A stretch of 64,000 nt of DNA from Nitrospira sp. (lineage in GTDB: Bacteria > Nitrospirota > Nitrospiria > Nitrospirales > Nitrospiraceae), in assembly GCA_015903945.1 (NCBI GenBank), contig JABMDL010000003.1, forward strand, positions 1 through 64,000. The letters run 5' to 3'. Shown piece by piece: positions 32,888 through 42,101 of this stretch. The position numbers and the translations under genes are program-made. Under the pieces are notes generated by a model that had not been told where the DNA came from, ran no database searches, and saw only the letters and a list, made by a program, of their open reading frames with translations. The number at the start of each line of letters is the position of its first letter. Positions within the stretch are counted from its first letter, which is position 1.

Positions 32888-34438
32888 ATGAAGTTCCTCG
32901 CGGTTCATCCTGGTCCGCTGATGTATACGAAAATCTATCTCCGTCTGGAGCCGCTCGGGCTTGAGATGGTCGCGCAGGCGGTCCGCCAGGCGGGGCACGA
33001 TGTCCGCTTGATCGACTTGCAAGCGGATACCTGGAAAGACTACGAAGCGCTGATTACGAGCTGGAAGCCGGACGCTGTGGCCTTCGGCTGCAACTACCTG
33101 GCGAATGTCCCGGAAATCGTCGATCTGGCGAAGCTGACGAAGCGCCTGCTCCCACATGCATTCGTGTTTGTCGGAGGGCACAGTGCGTCTTTTGTGGCGC
33201 AGGACTTTTTGACGCACGGCGACGGCGCGATCGATTGTGTGCTCAAAGGCGAAGGCGAAGTGGCCGCCCCCAAACTGTTGGAAGCCGTGGAGCATGACCG
33301 CAAGGCGATTACGAAGGTTCCCGGCGTCGTGACCCTCGACGGCGAAGGGCCCCCGGCGCAATTCATCGAAAATCTCGACGATGTCCGTCCGGCGCGCGAT
33401 CTGCTTCGGAACCGGCGCAAGTATTTCATCGGGGTACTGGATCCCTGCGCGTCGGTTGAGTTCGCCCGGGGTTGCCCCTGGGATTGTTCGTTCTGCAGCG
33501 CCTGGACCTTCTATGGACGCAGTTATCGGACAGTCAGTCCGGAGAAGGCCGTAGAAGATCTGGAGCGAGTCGAAGAACCAGGGATTTTTCTGGTCGACGA
33601 CGTGGCGTTCATTCAAGGCAAGCAGGGCATGGAAATCGGTGAAGGCGTGGCGCGGCGGGGCATCAAGAAGCAGTATTACATGGAGACGCGCGGCGACGTC
33701 TTGTTGCGCAATAAGGAAGTGTTCCAATTCTGGAAGACCCTCGGGCTTCAGTACATGTTCTTGGGCGTTGAGGCGATCGACGAAGAAGGCCTCAAGATGC
33801 ATCGCAAGCGCATCTCGTTGGGCAGAAACTTCGAGGCGCTTGAGTTTGCCCGCTCGCTCGGCATTACCGTCGCCATCAATTTGATCGCCGACCCCGATTG
33901 GGACCGGAAGCGATTCGAAGTCATCCGGCAATGGTGCTTGGAGATTCCGGAAATTGTGAACATCAGCGTCAATACGCCGTATCCAGGCACCGAAAGCTGG
34001 CACACGGAGTCGCGTAAGTTCCAGACGCGGGATTATCGCCTGTTCGACATTCAACATGCCGTGCTGCCGACGAAGATGCCGCTGCCTGAGTTTTACGAAG
34101 AGCTGGTCAAGACGCAGCAGGTGCTCAACAAGAAGCATCTCGGCTGGGCCGCGCTCAAGGGCACGGCCAAGATCGCAGCCGGACATCTTATGCGCGGGCA
34201 AACCAACTTCATCAAGATGCTCTGGAAGTTCAATAGTGTCTACAATCCGAAACTCCAGATCGCCGATCACCAACGCTTGCCAAAGTATGAGATGTCGCTT
34301 CCGTCGGGACCGCAGGAAAGCAAGAACCTGGATGCCAAGCAGCTGTTCATTCTTCCGGCCAAGGGGCGCCGAGGGCGCGCGCTCGACGAGTCGAGCGAGC
34401 AGTTTGTAGAGGCGACCCGCACGGGGACCAGCATTTAG
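32888..34438 (+). CDS. hpnR: B12-binding radical SAM hopanoid C-3 methylase
   Basis: 516 residues. The N-terminal Rossmann-like domain (KFLAVHPGPLMYTKIYLRLE, NYLANVPEIVDLAKLTK, FVFVGGHSASFVAQDFLTHG) is the cobalamin-binding part. The radical SAM core has ARGCPWDCSFCSAWTFYGRS with the CxxxCxxC cluster motif, followed by IFLVDDVAFIQ, QYYMETRGDVLLRNKEVF and YMFLGVEAIDEEGL. The wording matches my memory of HpnR, which methylates hopanoids at C-3. Start ATG 32888 follows GAGGAGGGTTGAGGG. No squalene-hopene cyclase or other hpn gene is in the window, so the substrate assignment rests on similarity alone. Confidence 0.8.
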   Translation: MKFLAVHPGPLMYTKIYLRLEPLGLEMVAQAVRQAGHDVRLIDLQADTWKDYEALITSWKPDAVAFGCNYLANVPEIVDLAKLTKRLLPHAFVFVGGHSASFVAQDFLTHGDGAIDCVLKGEGEVAAPKLLEAVEHDRKAITKVPGVVTLDGEGPPAQFIENLDDVRPARDLLRNRRKYFIGVLDPCASVEFARGCPWDCSFCSAWTFYGRSYRTVSPEKAVEDLERVEEPGIFLVDDVAFIQGKQGMEIGEGVARRGIKKQYYMETRGDVLLRNKEVFQFWKTLGLQYMFLGVEAIDEEGLKMHRKRISLGRNFEALEFARSLGITVAINLIADPDWDRKRFEVIRQWCLEIPEIVNISVNTPYPGTESWHTESRKFQTRDYRLFDIQHAVLPTKMPLPEFYEELVKTQQVLNKKHLGWAALKGTAKIAAGHLMRGQTNFIKMLWKFNSVYNPKLQIADHQRLPKYEMSLPSGPQESKNLDAKQLFILPAKGRRGRALDESSEQFVEATRTGTSI

Positions 34439-34531
34439 CTGCGTCCCCTGTGGGCACATCCTTCTCAGCCACCATTCTCCTTCCACTCCTGTTATACTGA
34501 CCCTGTTCCTTTTCCCCGGAGCCGGGCCGCC

Positions 34532-35989
34532 ATGGGGATTCTTTCCTGGGACGAATTCGCCGACCTTGCGCTGAAACGCCTCGCCGCGTCTGGCGCGGAG
34601 TACGGCGATGTGCGCATCCAACACAGTGTGACCGAGACCATCCACGGCGAAGACCGCCGCATTGCGTCCATCAGCAATATCGAGGACAGCGGATTCGGGG
34701 TGCGCGTGCTCTATCACGGCGCCTGGGGATTTGCCGCGAGTTCGATCCTGTCATTGGAAGAAGTTCCCCGCGTTGCGGACCTTGCCGTGGAGATTGCCAA
34801 GGGTTCGGCGTCGATCGCCACAGAAAAAGTCCGGTTGGCCGAGGAGCCGGTGCATCATGACCGTGTCGTGACCCCGTGCCGGATTGACCCGTTCAGCATC
34901 GCACTGGATAAAAAAACCGACTTGCTGCTGAACACGATGGACGCCTTGCACCGGCAGGCCGGGATCGTGCGAAGCAGTGCCAGTCTGTGGGCGCGCCGAG
35001 ACAGGAAGTTGTTTCTCTCCACCGAAGGCACGTACCTGGAATTCGACCTGTTGGCGGGGCAGGGCGACTGTACCGCGACCGCGCTACATGACGGCCGGTT
35101 TTCGTCACGAAGCTTCAATACGCCACATCTCAGGACAGGCTATGAACTGATCGAGGAAGCTGACTTTGCGAGAGAAGCGCCGCGTGTGGCCAGCCAGGCG
35201 GTTGAAAAGGTGCAGGCGCCGGCGGTCGAGGCCGGTCTGTATGACCTCATCCTTGACCCGGAACATCTGTCCCTCACGATGCACGAATCCTGCGGCCATC
35301 CGAGCGAGCTGGACCGCGCACTCGGTTACGAAGCCAATTACGCCGGCACGAGTTTTCTGACGACCGACAAGCAGGGCACGTTTCGCTTCGGCTCTCCGCA
35401 CGTGACGCTCGTAGCGGACAACACCGAGCCGCAGACGCTTGCCGCGACCGGCTACGATGACGACGGCGTGACATGCCAGCAATGGGATATCGTCCGCGAC
35501 GGCATCTTCGTCGGGTACTGCACGAACCGGGAAGTGGCCCCCCAAATCGGTGAGACCCGGTCGCGCGGGTCCAATCGGGCGGACGGATGGGGTAGCATGC
35601 CGATCGTGCGCATTGCCAATATCGGGCTGGATCCCGGCGCGGCCACGCTCGATCAGCTGATCGGCGACGTGAAGCGCGGGATCGCTATCGAAGGACACGG
35701 GTCCTACAGCATCGATCAACGGCGCTATAACTTTCAGTTCGGCGGCGACGCCTTCTGGCTTATCGAAAATGGCCGGCGCACCCACATGTTGCGCGACGTG
35801 ATCTATCATGGAATCACGCCGGAATTCTGGAACAGCTGCGACGGGGTGGCGGACCGGTCGTTCCGGCGCCGGTACGGGTTCATCACGTGTGGCAAGGGAC
35901 AGCCCGGCCAGTCGGGGTGGATGACCCATGCGGCCTCGCCCGCGCGGTTCCGACAGGTCGCCGTCATCAGAGGAGAGGGCAGATCGTGA
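34532..35989 (+). CDS. tldD: TldD metalloprotease subunit
   Basis: 485 residues, family length. The zinc site appears as LTMHESCGHPSELDRAL (HExxxH) with the later FITCGKGQPGQ cysteine. TldD is the catalytic half of the TldD/TldE protease, which opens small unfolded or modified peptides (microcin B17 maturation, CcdA degradation in E. coli). The stop TGA overlaps the GTG start of the next gene, its TldE/PmbA partner, giving a coupled pair. ATG 34532 is the first good start. Confidence 0.92.
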   Translation: MGILSWDEFADLALKRLAASGAEYGDVRIQHSVTETIHGEDRRIASISNIEDSGFGVRVLYHGAWGFAASSILSLEEVPRVADLAVEIAKGSASIATEKVRLAEEPVHHDRVVTPCRIDPFSIALDKKTDLLLNTMDALHRQAGIVRSSASLWARRDRKLFLSTEGTYLEFDLLAGQGDCTATALHDGRFSSRSFNTPHLRTGYELIEEADFAREAPRVASQAVEKVQAPAVEAGLYDLILDPEHLSLTMHESCGHPSELDRALGYEANYAGTSFLTTDKQGTFRFGSPHVTLVADNTEPQTLAATGYDDDGVTCQQWDIVRDGIFVGYCTNREVAPQIGETRSRGSNRADGWGSMPIVRIANIGLDPGAATLDQLIGDVKRGIAIEGHGSYSIDQRRYNFQFGGDAFWLIENGRRTHMLRDVIYHGITPEFWNSCDGVADRSFRRRYGFITCGKGQPGQSGWMTHAASPARFRQVAVIRGEGRS

Positions 35990-37329
35990 CCGGCGTCGCT
36001 GTCAAATCCTGGCCTAAAATGACGAGCCGGGAGGAGTTTCGCTTCCTCGCTGATCTCGTCCTGACCCGGTCGTCCGGGGACCACACCATGGTGAAACTGC
36101 ACGATCTGCATTCCGGCACCACCAGGTTTGCCAACAACCAAGTCGTGCAGAACGTCGATACACGGCGAGGCATATTGGCCGTGACGGTGGCCTTCGGACG
36201 ACGGCATGGCACCGCCTCGACGACGGATTTTACAGCCGGCTCGGTCCAGGAGACGCTCATGCGGGCTGAGCGGATTGCCCATGTGTCACCCGACGATCCG
36301 GAATATCTTCCGCCCCCGGGACCGCAATCGTTTCCCGTCGGTGAAACGGCCAGACCGGAGACAGAGCTCGCGGGACCAGCGCGCCGCCTCGAGTACGCGA
36401 ACGAAGCCATTGGCCAATGCCGTATGGAGAATCTCATGGCGGCCGGGATCGTCTCGTCGTCGGTTTCGTCGGTGGGCATCGCCGCCGATAACGGGCTCTT
36501 CGGCTGCGAAACGCGGACGGATGCACGATTCAGCCTCACGGTGCAGGCGGGCGAGGCGACGGGATGGAACGCGGCGGCACACCGGTCGATCGACCATCTC
36601 AAAATTCAAGAACGGACGCTGGCCGCCATTCAGAAGGCGAAACGCGGGCGAGAGCCAAGTGAGCTCCCGCCGGGGCAGTATCCGGTAGTGCTCGAACCAG
36701 CCGCCGTGGCTGGCCTCTGGACCTGGTTGTTGTGGTCGCTCGACGCCAAATCGTATCAGAAGGGCACGAGTCCGTTTGCGGGCAAGTTAAGAGAACGGAT
36801 GGTGGACCGCCGTCTGACGTTGGCCAATGCTCCCGGCCATGCCGACCTGCTCGGCGTGGGGTTTACCGCCGATGGATTACCGAGCGGGCCCTCGACATGG
36901 ATCGATCATGGGGTGCTCACGCAACTGGCGTATGACCGATTCACGGCCCAGGCTCAGGGGGTGCAGGTGATTCCGACGTTGGACGCCCCTGTCTTGTCAG
37001 TCCACGGCGCGGCCTGCGGCACCGTACAGGACCTCGTCAAACGGACCGACCGCGCCATTCTGGTCACGAATTTCTGGTACATCCGTTCCGTCAATCCCAC
37101 CAATTTGACATTGACCGGGATGACCCGCGACGGAACATTTCTGGTGGAAAAGGGGGAGATCGTCTGCGCGATCAAGAATTTCCGGTTCCACGACAGTCCT
37201 CTTCGGGCCTTCCAGCAGATTGACGCCTGGACGACGCCGATGGAGGCGGTCACGGCGGAGACGGGGAAGATGCTGGCGCCAGCCATGGTCCTGCCGGAGT
37301 TTCATTTTTCAAGTGTCACCAGATTCTAG
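35986..37329 (+). CDS. TldE/PmbA-type partner of TldD
   Basis: 447 residues. It begins at GTG 35986, overlapping the tldD stop (GTGA) and preceded by GGAGAGGG; the longer frame to 35887 would run deep into tldD and is rejected. It lacks the HExxxH site, as TldE/PmbA proteins do. It keeps the family architecture: TTRFANNQVVQNVDTRRGIL near the N-terminus, GIAADNGLFGCETRTDARFS in the middle, and GMTRDGTFLVEKGEIVCAIK at the C-terminus. It forms the heterodimer that builds the closed peptide chamber. Gene naming (tldE or pmbA) varies, so I leave it empty. Confidence 0.88.
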   Translation: MTGVAVKSWPKMTSREEFRFLADLVLTRSSGDHTMVKLHDLHSGTTRFANNQVVQNVDTRRGILAVTVAFGRRHGTASTTDFTAGSVQETLMRAERIAHVSPDDPEYLPPPGPQSFPVGETARPETELAGPARRLEYANEAIGQCRMENLMAAGIVSSSVSSVGIAADNGLFGCETRTDARFSLTVQAGEATGWNAAAHRSIDHLKIQERTLAAIQKAKRGREPSELPPGQYPVVLEPAAVAGLWTWLLWSLDAKSYQKGTSPFAGKLRERMVDRRLTLANAPGHADLLGVGFTADGLPSGPSTWIDHGVLTQLAYDRFTAQAQGVQVIPTLDAPVLSVHGAACGTVQDLVKRTDRAILVTNFWYIRSVNPTNLTLTGMTRDGTFLVEKGEIVCAIKNFRFHDSPLRAFQQIDAWTTPMEAVTAETGKMLAPAMVLPEFHFSSVTRF

Positions 37330-37532
37330 AAGTTCATGGGAGGCCAGACGGCGGCCTGCGAGGCTTCTCCGACGGCAATCTAGAGAAAGCCATTGACTCT
37401 TTCTTTCGGCAGGAGTAGACAACAGACAAGTTCCGCAGAGTATGGGAAAACGCTGTGTGCGCGAGCGTTTCCAGGCAAAGGGTGACGGCGGTTCATACGG
37501 ATGGGCGGTAGAGGACGATCAGGAGAGAGGTC

Positions 37533-38204
37533 ATGGGACGCCGATTCAACGATGAACCGATCAATTTGATCCGCCGCATTCCCTCTCCCGAACAATTGGA
37601 CGCGGCTCGTCCTGCCAAGCCAACGTTGGGTCAACTGCTCTCTCAGAAGGGAGCGGCGTTCGTCCGTTCCGCGATGGAAGCATTTTCCTCTCCGGCACAA
37701 ACGGAACGGCAACCGGATTCGCAGGATGACAACGTCACATTGCACGACCGGTTCAGTGAAGAGAGATCGTGTCTTGCGATGGAATCAGAGTGCCATCAGG
37801 ATGAGGAATCGGAGGGGGAACACGTTGCTCAGCCACAGGCGCAACCCCTGGCCGCGCGTTCTCAATCCGCCGAGGCGGCGATGTCTCCCCCGCGGCCCGT
37901 GTCCGGTGTGTCCTACGAGGAAGAAATCGGCGAACTCAGGACGTTTCTCCTGCGACAACAACAGGACATCGTTCGTCTCGCCGCACAAATTCAAGAATTG
38001 AAAACCATCGTCCATGCTCAGCAGCAGGTCCTACTGTGCTTTGAGAAGGAATCGGAGATGACGTCCGCTCCTTTCAGGGAGGAGCGAGTCGCGTCCGCCG
38101 TGACAAAAGGGAATACATTGATTCGGATTCGCCAACAGCCGGTCGTGAAAGAGAAGGCGATGGCAGAGAAAGACAAGCCCACGCGGGCGCCGCTCACTCT
38201 TTGA
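37533..38204 (+). CDS. coiled-coil hypothetical protein
   Basis: 223 residues. N-terminal MGRRFNDEPINLIRRIPSPE, a long low-complexity Gln/Glu/Ser-rich middle, then a predicted coiled coil (about 130-170: EIGELRTFLLRQQQDIVRLA, then AQIQELKTIVHAQQQVL) and a basic tail. No recognised family and no membrane segment. ATG 37533 has AGGAGAGAGGT just upstream, so expression is likely. The 203 bp before it hold nothing recognised. Confidence 0.6.
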   Translation: MGRRFNDEPINLIRRIPSPEQLDAARPAKPTLGQLLSQKGAAFVRSAMEAFSSPAQTERQPDSQDDNVTLHDRFSEERSCLAMESECHQDEESEGEHVAQPQAQPLAARSQSAEAAMSPPRPVSGVSYEEEIGELRTFLLRQQQDIVRLAAQIQELKTIVHAQQQVLLCFEKESEMTSAPFREERVASAVTKGNTLIRIRQQPVVKEKAMAEKDKPTRAPLTL

Positions 38205-38278
38205 GGCTCGACCGGAGTGCCGCCGGGGGTGCGATCGTTCCATCCCAGGCCCCGCCGCATCTGCTCATCTTGGTACCC

Positions 38279-39949
38279 ATGACAGACCGTACAGCGCCGG
38301 TCAGCCGAATGCTCAGCGGATGTGTGTTGTCCGTCGCCGTGTGGCTTGGAGGATGGAATGGTGCGATGGTGCACGCGGCCTCTCCTTCTGAGGCACGTTC
38401 CTCCGTCCCGCTCTTCGACAATCTCGGCACCCTGCATCACCCCATCACGACGTCCTCCAGCCTCGCCCAACGCTATTTCGACCAAGGCCTTCGGTTGGTC
38501 TATGCCTTTAACCATGAGGAAGCCGTGTTGGCGTTCACTGCGGCAGCCACCCTCGATCCTTCCGCTGCCATGGCTCATTGGGGGATCGCGCTGGCGCTGG
38601 GTCCCAATATCAATGCCGCCATGGACAAGCCGCGGGAACGCCGCGCGCTAGAGGCTCTCCACCACGCACAGGCGCGCAGTTCCCACGTCAGCACCCCTGA
38701 GCGACGGTACATCGAAGCCTTGGGGAAACGATACGATGCCAAGGGCCGCACGCGAGGCGCGCTTGATAAAGCGTATGCTGATGCCATGCGATTGTTGTGG
38801 CATGATTTCCCGGATGATCCAGATGCCGGGGCGTTATTCGCCGAGGCCTTGATGGATCTGCGCCCCTGGGACTTGTGGACCTCCGAGGGGCAGCCTAGAC
38901 CTGGAACGGAAGAGATCGTCACGACGTTGGAATCGATCCTCGCACGGCATCCCGATCATCCCGGAGCCTGTCATTACTATATCCACGCAGTCGAAGCTTC
39001 ACTCACACCCGAACGGGCCCTGTCCTGCGCAGAGCGGCTCCCCACGCTGATGCCGGGCGCCGGCCATCTGGTGCATATGCCGGCCCACATTTACATGCGT
39101 GTGGGCAAGTACCATCAGGCCGCGGAACGGAACGCACATGCGGCCCATGTCGATCAGGAGTATCTGGGTGCGCGAAAAGTCGCGCAGGACTACGCCGCCG
39201 GCTACTACCCGCACAATCTGCACTTCCTCTGGGCCGCGTTGGCCATGGAGGGGCGGCGTGACGAGTCGCTGAAGGTCGCCCGTGAGCTGGCCCGCCTGAT
39301 CACGGTGGAAGACGCGCGTACAGACAAGGGGAAAGAATCCTATCTCCTGGTGCCTCTGTGGTCGATGATTCGATTCGGGCAAGGGCATGAAATGCTGCGG
39401 GAACCGGCGCCGCACAAGAGCCTCCGCCTCCACCAAGGTATCTGGCGGCTGGGGCGAGGATTGGCGCTGGCGGCTACCGGCCGTCTCCCCGGAGCTGAAG
39501 GTGAACATACCGTCTTGGCCGGGCTGGCGAAGCGATTGGGACGCGACCGCACATCGGAGGAGAAGACGGAACGGGCCTTGCTCAAGATCGCGGAACGTCT
39601 GTTGGCCGGGGAAATCGCCGCCCGTCACAGAAAGTATGATGAGGCCATCACGTGCTTCAAGGAAGCCGTCAGATTGGAGGATAGCCTTCCGTATATGGAG
39701 CCCCCATTCTGGCCGATTCCGGTCCGCCATTACTTGGGTGACATCCTCTTGGTTGCGGGACGACCGGCCGATGCCGAAATGGTTTACCGGGCGGATCTGG
39801 CCAAAAATGCCGACAACGGATGGGCGTTCTTCGGGTTGATGCAGAGCCTTCGCGATCAGGACAAAGGCAGCGAGGCGGATGCAGTCGAACAGCAGTTCAA
39901 GGCGGTGTGGACCTACGCGGAGGTGACATTAACGGCGTCTCGTTTCTGA
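38279..39949 (+). CDS. exported tetratricopeptide-repeat protein
   Basis: 556 residues. A signal peptide is seen (CVLSVAVWLGGWNGAMVHAA). The mature protein has TPR-type helix pairs: RYFDQGLRLVYAFNHEEAVL, FTAAATLDPSAAMAHWGIAL, CHYYIHAVEASLTPERALSC, HMPAHIYMRVGKYHQAAERN, and RKYDEAITCFKEAVRLEDS. The His-rich CHYYIHAVE and HLVHMPAHIYMR segments are typical of a bacterial TPR family found in periplasmic proteins of unknown role. The start ATG 38279 (or 38309) sits before the signal; the frame opens at 38201 but overlaps the preceding gene. Confidence 0.7.
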   Translation: MTDRTAPVSRMLSGCVLSVAVWLGGWNGAMVHAASPSEARSSVPLFDNLGTLHHPITTSSSLAQRYFDQGLRLVYAFNHEEAVLAFTAAATLDPSAAMAHWGIALALGPNINAAMDKPRERRALEALHHAQARSSHVSTPERRYIEALGKRYDAKGRTRGALDKAYADAMRLLWHDFPDDPDAGALFAEALMDLRPWDLWTSEGQPRPGTEEIVTTLESILARHPDHPGACHYYIHAVEASLTPERALSCAERLPTLMPGAGHLVHMPAHIYMRVGKYHQAAERNAHAAHVDQEYLGARKVAQDYAAGYYPHNLHFLWAALAMEGRRDESLKVARELARLITVEDARTDKGKESYLLVPLWSMIRFGQGHEMLREPAPHKSLRLHQGIWRLGRGLALAATGRLPGAEGEHTVLAGLAKRLGRDRTSEEKTERALLKIAERLLAGEIAARHRKYDEAITCFKEAVRLEDSLPYMEPPFWPIPVRHYLGDILLVAGRPADAEMVYRADLAKNADNGWAFFGLMQSLRDQDKGSEADAVEQQFKAVWTYAEVTLTASRF

Positions 39950-39979
39950 CACGTGGCGTGAGGGAATCAAGGGGGAGCC

Positions 39980-40522
39980 ATGCGGTTTATCGTGGGTGTG
40001 ATGGGGCCGGCCAAGGCCAAGAAAAAAGATCTCGATAATGCGCGGACGCTGGGGGAGCTGATCGCCCGGCGCGGATGGGTCGTTTTGACGGGTGGACGTG
40101 ATGTCGGCGTCATGGATGCGGCGTGCGAGGGCGCCAAGCGGGTGGGGGGAAGTTTAACGATCGGAGTCCTCCCGACCGCCAAGGACAAGGTCTCGCGCCA
40201 TGTCGATGTGCCGATCATCACGGAAATGGGCAGCGGCCGCAACAACATCAATGTGCTGACCAGCCACGTCGTCATCGCGTGTGGGTTGACCGGGTCCGGC
40301 ACTGTGTCGGAAGTCGCGTTAGCCGTCAAAGGCGGGAGGCCGGTCATCCTGGTGGATGCCTCGCCGGCGGATGTGGCGTTCTTTCGCAAGCTGGGCAAGC
40401 GATTGGTCGCCGCGGCCGCGTCGCCGGAAGAGGCGATTGCGCTCATCATGAAACAGGTGGAAGGGCACCATCGGCAAGCGCGGCATGCAGCGTCCAACCC
40501 GTATGATCCAATGTCCTTATGA
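39980..40522 (+). CDS. SLOG-fold nucleotide-binding protein (TIGR00725/LOG-like)
   Basis: 180 residues of the Rossmann-like SLOG superfamily. FIVGVMGPAKAKKKDLDNAR starts the fold; LTGGRDVGVMDAACEGAK is the conserved GGRxxGVMxAA motif, and GSGTVSEVALAVKGGRPVIL carries the GTxSE nucleotide-hydrolase motif. Relatives include LOG phosphoribohydrolases and DprA; the substrate is uncertain because this subfamily (DUF-type TIGR00725) is uncharacterised. ATG 39980 follows GGGGGAG. It is 30 bases after the TPR gene and may be co-transcribed. Confidence 0.82.
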   Translation: MRFIVGVMGPAKAKKKDLDNARTLGELIARRGWVVLTGGRDVGVMDAACEGAKRVGGSLTIGVLPTAKDKVSRHVDVPIITEMGSGRNNINVLTSHVVIACGLTGSGTVSEVALAVKGGRPVILVDASPADVAFFRKLGKRLVAAAASPEEAIALIMKQVEGHHRQARHAASNPYDPMSL

Positions 40523-40634
40523 GACAAGGCTAACGGCCGGTCGGTCGAGCACATATTCCTGCTCGGCAAGCATGTAGGTATGATGTAAGAGTTCTCCGGT
40601 TGCTGCGACAGAGTGTGCAGGGGAGGACGCGTCC

Positions 40635-41255
40635 ATGATTTCCATTCGTCATTCCGTCTCCATTGTGGTGAGTCTCAGCTTGTTGGGCAGCCTCACGCTC
40701 TGGTCGGACAACATGGACGCCAGGGCGACGGTTCCGGCCAAGGCCTATTTCGCCGGAGGCTGCTTCTGGTGCATGGAAGAAGCGTTTGAGCAAGTGGAGG
40801 GAGTCATCGAGGTCGTCTCCGGCTATATGGGCGGAACCGTGGCAAATCCCAGTTATGAACAAGTTTCCGGGGGAAGCACCGGCCATGCCGAATCCGTCGA
40901 AGTCAGCTATGATCCGGCCAAGGTCAGTTATCAGAAATTACTCGATGTGTTCTGGCGCAATGTTGATCCCATTACGCCGAATGCCCAGTTTTGCGACCAT
41001 GGAAGCCAGTACCGATCCGCGGTGTTTTATGGGACGGACGAAGAACAGCGGCTGACGGCAGAGTCGAAAGCGGCGATCGAACGGTCCAAGCGATTTTCTG
41101 CTCCGATCGTCACGCAAGTGGTCAAAGCGTCGGTGTTTTATCCGGCTGAGGACTACCATCAGGACTTCTACAAGAAGAATCCGTTCCGCTATAAGTCCTA
41201 CAAATTCGGCTGCGGCCGAGCCAGACGATTGGAAGCGCTCTGGGGCAAGCCATAG
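40635..41255 (+). CDS. msrA: peptide methionine-S-sulfoxide reductase, exported
   Basis: 206 residues. AYFAGGCFWCMEEAF holds the MsrA active site GCFWC (residues 42-46, nucleophile Cys43). GYMGGTVANPSYEQVSGGST, GHAESVEV, FWRNVDPI and YHQDFYKKNPFRY follow as in the family. The N-terminal 35 residues form a signal-like segment (SIVVSLSLLGSLTLW), so repair of oxidised methionine probably takes place in the periplasm. It starts at ATG 40635 with GGGGAGGA upstream. A likely terminator follows at 41322-41354. Confidence 0.92.
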   Translation: MISIRHSVSIVVSLSLLGSLTLWSDNMDARATVPAKAYFAGGCFWCMEEAFEQVEGVIEVVSGYMGGTVANPSYEQVSGGSTGHAESVEVSYDPAKVSYQKLLDVFWRNVDPITPNAQFCDHGSQYRSAVFYGTDEEQRLTAESKAAIERSKRFSAPIVTQVVKASVFYPAEDYHQDFYKKNPFRYKSYKFGCGRARRLEALWGKP

Positions 41256-41321
41256 TCCAAACTTCGGTCAAAATTGGACAGATCAAAAACGGCCAGAACT
41301 TGTGCCGAGTAGTGTCTATTG

Positions 41322-41354
41322 CACAGGGGCATGAATGACTTTCCTGTGTTTTTT
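41322..41354 (+). terminator. candidate intrinsic terminator after msrA
   Basis: CACAGG (41322-41327) pairs with CCTGTG (41343-41348), followed directly by six T. The loop is 15 bases and the stem short (6 bp plus two possible G-U pairs), so strength is moderate. It is 66 bases past the msrA stop. Confidence 0.5.
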
Positions 41355-41437
41355 CATGCTGTTATGGAGGCACAGCTCTTGAGTAGTTAGGCGTGACCCC
41401 GGTTCTTCCATGAAGAATGGAATGATCTGGTCACGTT

Positions 41438-42094
41438 GTGGCACAGACAAAATGGACATGGCCGATCCGCACAGCGGCTCTTCTATCACGCTGTTTGCTC
41501 ATCTTCCTCCTTGCAGGCGTGATGGTTGCGGCCACTCCTATTCCAACCAAGCCGGATCTTGAAGATCGAGTCCGCTATTCTCAACAAGAGATTCGCCGTG
41601 CAATTACGTTCTATGCCAATCGGTACCGCCTCGATCCGGCATTGCTGCGCGCAGTGATCAAAACGGAATCGGATTTCCGCCAGGATGCCGTGTCGCGGAA
41701 GGGAGCCATTGGGTTGATGCAGCTGACCCCGGACACAGCGGCGACCCTGCGGGTCGCCGATGTCTATGACTCTCTCCAAAACATTCGAGGGGGTGCCAAG
41801 CAACTGCGCCACTTGCTGAACTTGTATGAGGGGGATCTGCTCCTGGCACTCGCCGCGTACAACGCCGGAGTGCATCGTGTAAAGGGGGGAAAGATTCCAC
41901 GGATCCGTGAAACGCGGTTGTATGTGCGGAAGGTGCTGCGGTATTACGAACACTATCGGGAACCCCGCCGATGTGGGCGTTCGGCTCCCCCGATACCGTG
42001 TCGATCGGCTGCTGTTCCTCACAGGCCGAAACAAACAGACCCGGTACCACTCAAGGGTGCGGGCGAATCGAGATACGGCCCAGGGTCCGGCTAG
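41438..42094 (+). CDS. lytic transglycosylase, SLT type
   Basis: 218 residues. An N-terminal hydrophobic export signal (LLSRCLLIFLLAGVMVAA) is followed by the SLT domain: LLRAVIKTESDFRQDAVSRK with catalytic Glu77, GAIGLMQLTPDTAATL, and LALAAYNAGVHRVKGG. It cleaves the MurNAc-GlcNAc bond of peptidoglycan to form anhydro-muropeptides. The start must be GTG 41438 because a stop lies in frame just upstream. The Pro/Arg-rich tail after about residue 175 (REPRRCGRSAPPIPCRS) is not part of the domain and could be read-on sequence. Confidence 0.85.
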   Translation: MAQTKWTWPIRTAALLSRCLLIFLLAGVMVAATPIPTKPDLEDRVRYSQQEIRRAITFYANRYRLDPALLRAVIKTESDFRQDAVSRKGAIGLMQLTPDTAATLRVADVYDSLQNIRGGAKQLRHLLNLYEGDLLLALAAYNAGVHRVKGGKIPRIRETRLYVRKVLRYYEHYREPRRCGRSAPPIPCRSAAVPHRPKQTDPVPLKGAGESRYGPGSG

Positions 42095-42101
42095 CGCCTT
42101 G

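Noticed and set aside
32786..34717. 643-codon minus-strand open frame opposite hpnR and the start of tldD
   Set aside because: Shadow of GC-rich coding sequence; no recognisable protein text, and both plus-strand genes are strong matches.
36206..36688. 160-codon plus-strand frame inside the TldE/PmbA gene
   Set aside because: Alternate-frame shadow, Arg/Ser-rich, typical of high-GC coding sequence.
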